The position numbers and the translations under genes were made by a program. 64,000 nucleotides of DNA from NCBI RefSeq assembly GCF_013201645.1, contig NZ_CP053842.1, positions 1,240,001 to 1,304,000 of the forward strand, read 5' to 3'. The notes beneath the pieces were generated by a model. That model did not search any database. It was not told the origin of the DNA and worked only from the letters and a program-made list of their open reading frames with translations. The stretch comes from Campylobacter corcagiensis (GTDB taxonomy: Bacteria; Campylobacterota; Campylobacteria; Campylobacterales; Campylobacteraceae). Shown here piece after piece: positions 61,555 to 64,000 of the stretch (positions are counted from its first letter, which is position 1; each line of letters begins with the position of its first letter).

Positions 61555-62565
61555 CTATTTTGTTTTCATATATATTTCCTTAGAGCTATTTTTCATTTTT
61601 GATGCTCTTTCCATAAATTCTGATAAAACTCCATTTGTAGATTTGACATATTGTCTAAGGTGTCGTTCATTTTCTGCATGCTGTCTTCTAAATTGATCAA
61701 TGCTTTTGACAACTGATCTAACACCTTCAAAAAATCCTTCTCCCTTCGCTCTAAGGCCTGCATTAAAGCTTGTTCCACTATTAACTGATTCATATATTGC
61801 CACCTCTTCTTGGTATTTTTTAATTTTTTCATATTTCTCTTTTTTTAAATCATCAAAGGATTTTAAATCCATAAATTTATTACTAAAAATTTCGCCTTTA
61901 AAACGCCTAGATTTTTTTGAATTTAAATGTTTTACTGAAATATAGTCTTTGCCTATTCTACTGACTAAAAAACCGCTATTTTTTATAAAATTTATCACAT
62001 CATCTCTACATTTAAATTTTCCATTATTATGTAGTGATTTTATACTTTTTTCTAATTCTATGTATTTTTCATCCAATTTTGTTTTTCTTGAGCCTTTTAA
62101 AAAATGTTCTTTTTGTGGATCTTTTGGATTGCTAAAACCAAATTTTAAATTTATCTCGTTTTGCCACCGATCAACTCTATAAAAATCTTTTTTGTGCCAA
62201 TATGGATTAAAGGACTTTTGTGTATTTAAATTGATTTTTGGTATTACAAAATTTAGCTCTAAACGACCTTTGTCACGATGCTGGACCCAAAGTATATTGT
62301 ATTCATCCATATTTTCACCAAAAATCATTTTTTCAAATTGATCCATTATCTCTATTTTTAAATTTAAGTCTATATCAGACTCTTCAAAACTCAGGCAACC
62401 AATGCATACCTTTTGTTTTTTCTTAATAAATTTAATAATGTTTCTCGTTAAACTAGGATAGCCCTTTAAAACTATAGCACTACCTTCATCTACTCGATGA
62501 TTTAAAAGATAGTCTATTGCCTTTACCGATCCACCACTTTTGTTTTGAAAAAATTTAACTAACAT
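61555..62565 (-). CDS. MobA-type relaxase, HEN class (ColE1 MbeA-like)
   Basis: A 336-residue relaxase that nicks the element's oriT for conjugal mobilization. Tyr19 (SVKAIDYL) is the probable nucleophile. Instead of three His, the metal motif is His96, Glu103, Asn105 (WVQHRDKGRLELNFVIP), which is the HEN signature of the ColE1 MbeA group (MOBP5/MOBHEN). The C-terminal half is Lys/Glu-rich and helical. It overlaps mobC by 11 bases. A second ORF is nested inside its 3' part in another frame (61593-61793). No type IV secretion genes are visible, so transfer would depend on a helper element. Confidence 0.9.
   Translation of the reverse strand: MLVKFFQNKSGGSVKAIDYLLNHRVDEGSAIVLKGYPSLTRNIIKFIKKKQKVCIGCLSFEESDIDLNLKIEIMDQFEKMIFGENMDEYNILWVQHRDKGRLELNFVIPKINLNTQKSFNPYWHKKDFYRVDRWQNEINLKFGFSNPKDPQKEHFLKGSRKTKLDEKYIELEKSIKSLHNNGKFKCRDDVINFIKNSGFLVSRIGKDYISVKHLNSKKSRRFKGEIFSNKFMDLKSFDDLKKEKYEKIKKYQEEVAIYESVNSGTSFNAGLRAKGEGFFEGVRSVVKSIDQFRRQHAENERHLRQYVKSTNGVLSEFMERASKMKNSSKEIYMKTK
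61593..61793 (-). CDS. Nested ORF inside the relaxase gene (mobB/mobD-like candidate)
   Basis: A 66-residue frame lying wholly within the relaxase gene in a different frame. ATG at 61793 is preceded by AAGAAGAGGTGGCAATAT; GAGGTG is a six-base match to the anti-Shine-Dalgarno complement with 7-base spacing. The product (MNQLIVEQALMQALERREKD..., LEDSMQKMNDTLDNMSNLQM, ending NLWKEHQK) is all helix with coiled-coil character and no Cys. ColE1-type plasmids encode small helical accessory proteins MbeB and MbeD inside mbeA in just this way. Homology to them is not shown; the placement, start signal and composition are the evidence. Confidence 0.6.
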   Translation of the reverse strand: MNQLIVEQALMQALERREKDFLKVLDQLSKALINLEDSMQKMNDTLDNMSNLQMEFYQNLWKEHQK

Positions 62566-62872
62566 CTTTTTCTCCTTCTATTTTTTTAAAAATTTCGTCT
62601 AAAAGTTTGTAAATTTCTGCTAAGATATTTAATAAATAATCACTACTTAATTGCTCTTTGCTACTTATTGTAAGTGCAACTTGATTTAAAATACTTACGA
62701 CTTTTGATAACTTATATATAGTTATTTTGTCAAATTTATGGACAGGTGGCTTGGCCGAGACCAAAGTATGCCTAATATACTCAGAGATATTTACTCCAGC
62801 TAGAGCTGCTTTAAATTTAACTTTTTCAAATGTCTTAGAGTCCAATCTTAGGCTTATTTTTCTTACTAACAT
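62555..62872 (-). CDS. MobC-like relaxosome protein
   Basis: A 105-residue protein with a ribbon-helix-helix start (VRKISLRLDSKTFEKVKFKA, ALAGVNISEYIRHTL) and a helical tail, the layout of MobC/MbeC accessory proteins that bind oriT and help the relaxase nick. It overlaps the relaxase by 11 bases and the upstream helix-turn-helix gene by 7. Start ATG 62872. Confidence 0.82.
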   Translation of the reverse strand: MLVRKISLRLDSKTFEKVKFKAALAGVNISEYIRHTLVSAKPPVHKFDKITIYKLSKVVSILNQVALTISSKEQLSSDYLLNILAEIYKLLDEIFKKIEGEKDVS

Positions 62873-63117
62873 ATTTTTTGCCTTGCATTTGTCAAGTATT
62901 CGGCTATTGAAACAAGAGTAAAAATTAACCTTGAATTTTTAGCACTTCCTATTTTTTGATAGGTTGGCACATCCCTTCCTTCTTTGATCCTTATATCTAA
63001 CGTAGATACAGCTATACCAAGCACGCTAGCTGTCTCTTTTCGATTTAAAGAATATCTTTTAGGAAACTGTCTTTCTAGGCTTTGTAACGTTTTTTCAAAG
63101 TAAATCTCATTATTCAT
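62866..63117 (-). CDS. Helix-turn-helix protein of the mobilization operon
   Basis: An 83-residue protein from ATG 63117 (NNEIYFEKTLQSLERQF); a frame to 63153 adds 12 residues. The core YSLNRKETASVLGIAVSTLDIRIKEG followed by RLIFTLVSIAEYL is an AlpA/excisionase-type winged helix-turn-helix (split motif). It could regulate the mob operon or act as excisionase for the integrase. AAAGGATTTATG supports 63117. First gene of the HTH-mobC-mobA run. Confidence 0.72.
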   Translation of the reverse strand: MNNEIYFEKTLQSLERQFPKRYSLNRKETASVLGIAVSTLDIRIKEGRDVPTYQKIGSAKNSRLIFTLVSIAEYLTNARQKIC

Positions 63118-63153
63118 ACATAAATCCTTTTTGTATTTAATTATATAAATCAT

Positions 63154-63445
63154 GAGTCATTTTTGTAAAAAATTATATGAATTTTAAAATTTGTGACTAA
63201 AATGTGGCGATTTGTTGTGTTTTGTAGTGATTTAATGCAAAAGTTGGATAAACACTAAGCTTCAAAAAAGATATTTACTAAATAAACTATGCCAAACCTA
63301 AAGTGATGCAACAAATAAAGATTAAAAGATGGGTAAAAAGTGTGAATTTTAGTAAAATATTGATGTTATACTTATTAAATTTAAGCTTCAATACATTTAA
63401 AGTATCTTATACTAGCACATAAAATTGAAAACTGCGAGGTATAAG
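63154..63445. promoter_or_regulatory. Divergent control region between mob and rep, possible oriT/oriV
   Basis: About 290 bases between divergent mob and rep genes. It contains a 10-base direct repeat TAAGCTTCAA (63256-63265 and 63382-63391) and an inverted repeat at its right end (separate entry). It should hold both promoters, and probably oriT and oriV, but I could not place a nic site or clear iterons. Confidence 0.4.
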
Positions 63446-63447
63446 AT
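63404..63447 (+). repeat. Inverted repeat covering the rep start codon
   Basis: ATCTTATAC (63404-63412) and GTATAAGAT (63439-63447) pair perfectly over 9 bp with a 26-base loop that contains most of the ribosome site region (GCGAGG). The right arm includes the first two bases of the rep ATG. In the rep mRNA this hairpin could hide the start; as DNA it could be a Rep operator. Confidence 0.5.
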
Positions 63448-64000
63448 GTGTGATTTTTCTTTCTATTTTGAGAAAGGGGATTTTGTGCTAGAGGCTACAC
63501 ATAAGGTTAAAAAATCAAGTGGTACTTTTGTTTGTCAAAACAAAATGAATTCTATATTGTTTCCTATAAATTTTACAGCTAGAGATTATGACATATTTTT
63601 TACTATTTGTTGGTATGCTAAACAAATGGGATATTCTGAAAATAGAGGTTTTATTGAGATGCCATATTCAGAAATTGCAAGATTTTATGATTTAAATCTT
63701 AATAAAACTAGATTTAATGATGAAGTTAAAAATTTTCGTTCTAAAGTCATTGGGCGAGATGGTACTGCAATATATAGATCTGTAGAAATAACAGATGATG
63801 ATGAGATAACAACGGTTGGTGTATTTTTTACAGAAATTCAGACATACAGAAACAGACAAATTTTAAAATTTAAAGTCAATCCTTTAGGCTTAGATATCCT
63901 TTTTAGTTCATTAAAATTTATGAAGATAAATATGTATGATTTTGTGTCTATTCGAGGTAAATTTGCAAAAACATTATATCGTCTCTTAGTTCAGTATGAA
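63446..64000 (+). CDS. Plasmid replication initiator, Rep_3 type (cut by window edge)
   Basis: An open frame from ATG 63446 through the last base: 185 codons, no stop. It begins MCDFSFYFEKGDF and continues HKVKKSSGTFVCQNKMNSIL, FTARDYDIFFTICWYAKQMG and FKVNPLGLDILFSS, ending RGKFAKTLYRLLVQYE. This matches the N-terminal winged-helix domain of Rep_3 (RepB-like) initiators, which bind iterons of theta plasmids; LLVQY is typical. Its place opposite the mob operon suggests the element is an integrated plasmid rather than a phage. Confidence 0.8.
   Translation, partial: MCDFSFYFEKGDFVLEATHKVKKSSGTFVCQNKMNSILFPINFTARDYDIFFTICWYAKQMGYSENRGFIEMPYSEIARFYDLNLNKTRFNDEVKNFRSKVIGRDGTAIYRSVEITDDDEITTVGVFFTEIQTYRNRQILKFKVNPLGLDILFSSLKFMKINMYDFVSIRGKFAKTLYRLLVQYE

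Noticed and set aside
61700-62426. Plus-strand ORFs opposite the relaxase
   Set aside because: No ribosome sites and Phe/Ser/Leu-rich shadow composition, unlike the nested minus-strand ORF at 61593-61793.
63154-63445. Iterons or a ColE1-like nic site
   Set aside because: Only one 10-base direct repeat pair was found and no convincing nic core, so no origin is claimed.

Overview
The window looks like a chromosomal segment of a Campylobacter-type bacterium (Campylobacterota). The sequence is very AT-rich, and the 16S and 23S rRNA genes read as Campylobacter-like. Gene neighbourhoods also match that genus as I remember it: mrp - ispDF - orphan response regulator (CemR/Cj1608 type) - ATP-sulfurylase-like - pgpA, divergent tupA/tupBC, and three small genes beside uvrB. 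I cannot name the species.

Layout. 1-5.6 kb: the end of a DNA adenine methylase, a MATE exporter, panB, a YgjP-type peptidase, then small membrane and lipoprotein genes ending at a divergent XRE regulator. 5.6-13.7 kb: minus-strand metabolic genes (aguB, a CDF exporter, aguA, an unknown membrane protein, dnaB, ispG, thiD). 14-20.4 kb: a decayed DUF4878-type gene, a solute-binding protein, groES-groEL under a CIRCE-like operator, and a 901-residue AsmA-like protein. 20.4-25.5 kb: a graveyard. It holds a degraded type I-B CRISPR-Cas effector block (cas6, cas8b, a Cas11b-like ORF, truncated cas7) with no array and no adaptation genes, bounded on both sides by IS1595-type transposase debris. comEA and a glycosyltransferase stub are also there. 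25.9-32.1 kb: one rRNA operon on the minus strand (16S, tRNA-Ile, 23S, 5S). 32.2-59.9 kb: housekeeping genes (DedA, SYLF, rny, 5-FCL, TlpA-like, ftsY, radA, dps, pgi, galU, tungstate uptake, an LpoB lipoprotein cluster, an ABC-F protein, mrp, ispDF, cemR, pgpA, uvrB).

60.1 kb to the right edge: the left end of an integrated mobilizable plasmid-like element. A 23-bp tRNA 3'-end fragment marks its probable attachment site. It is followed by a tyrosine recombinase, a minus-strand operon (helix-turn-helix protein, MobC-like, MobA relaxase of the ColE1 HEN class) and a divergent Rep_3 replication initiator that runs off the window. Inside the relaxase gene, in another frame and behind a strong Shine-Dalgarno sequence, lies a 66-codon ORF for a helical protein. 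This recalls the nested mbeB/mbeD arrangement of ColE1 and is the most interesting candidate in the window.

All family names come from reading motifs by eye; no database search was run. The ends of the rRNA genes and of pseudogenes are approximate.
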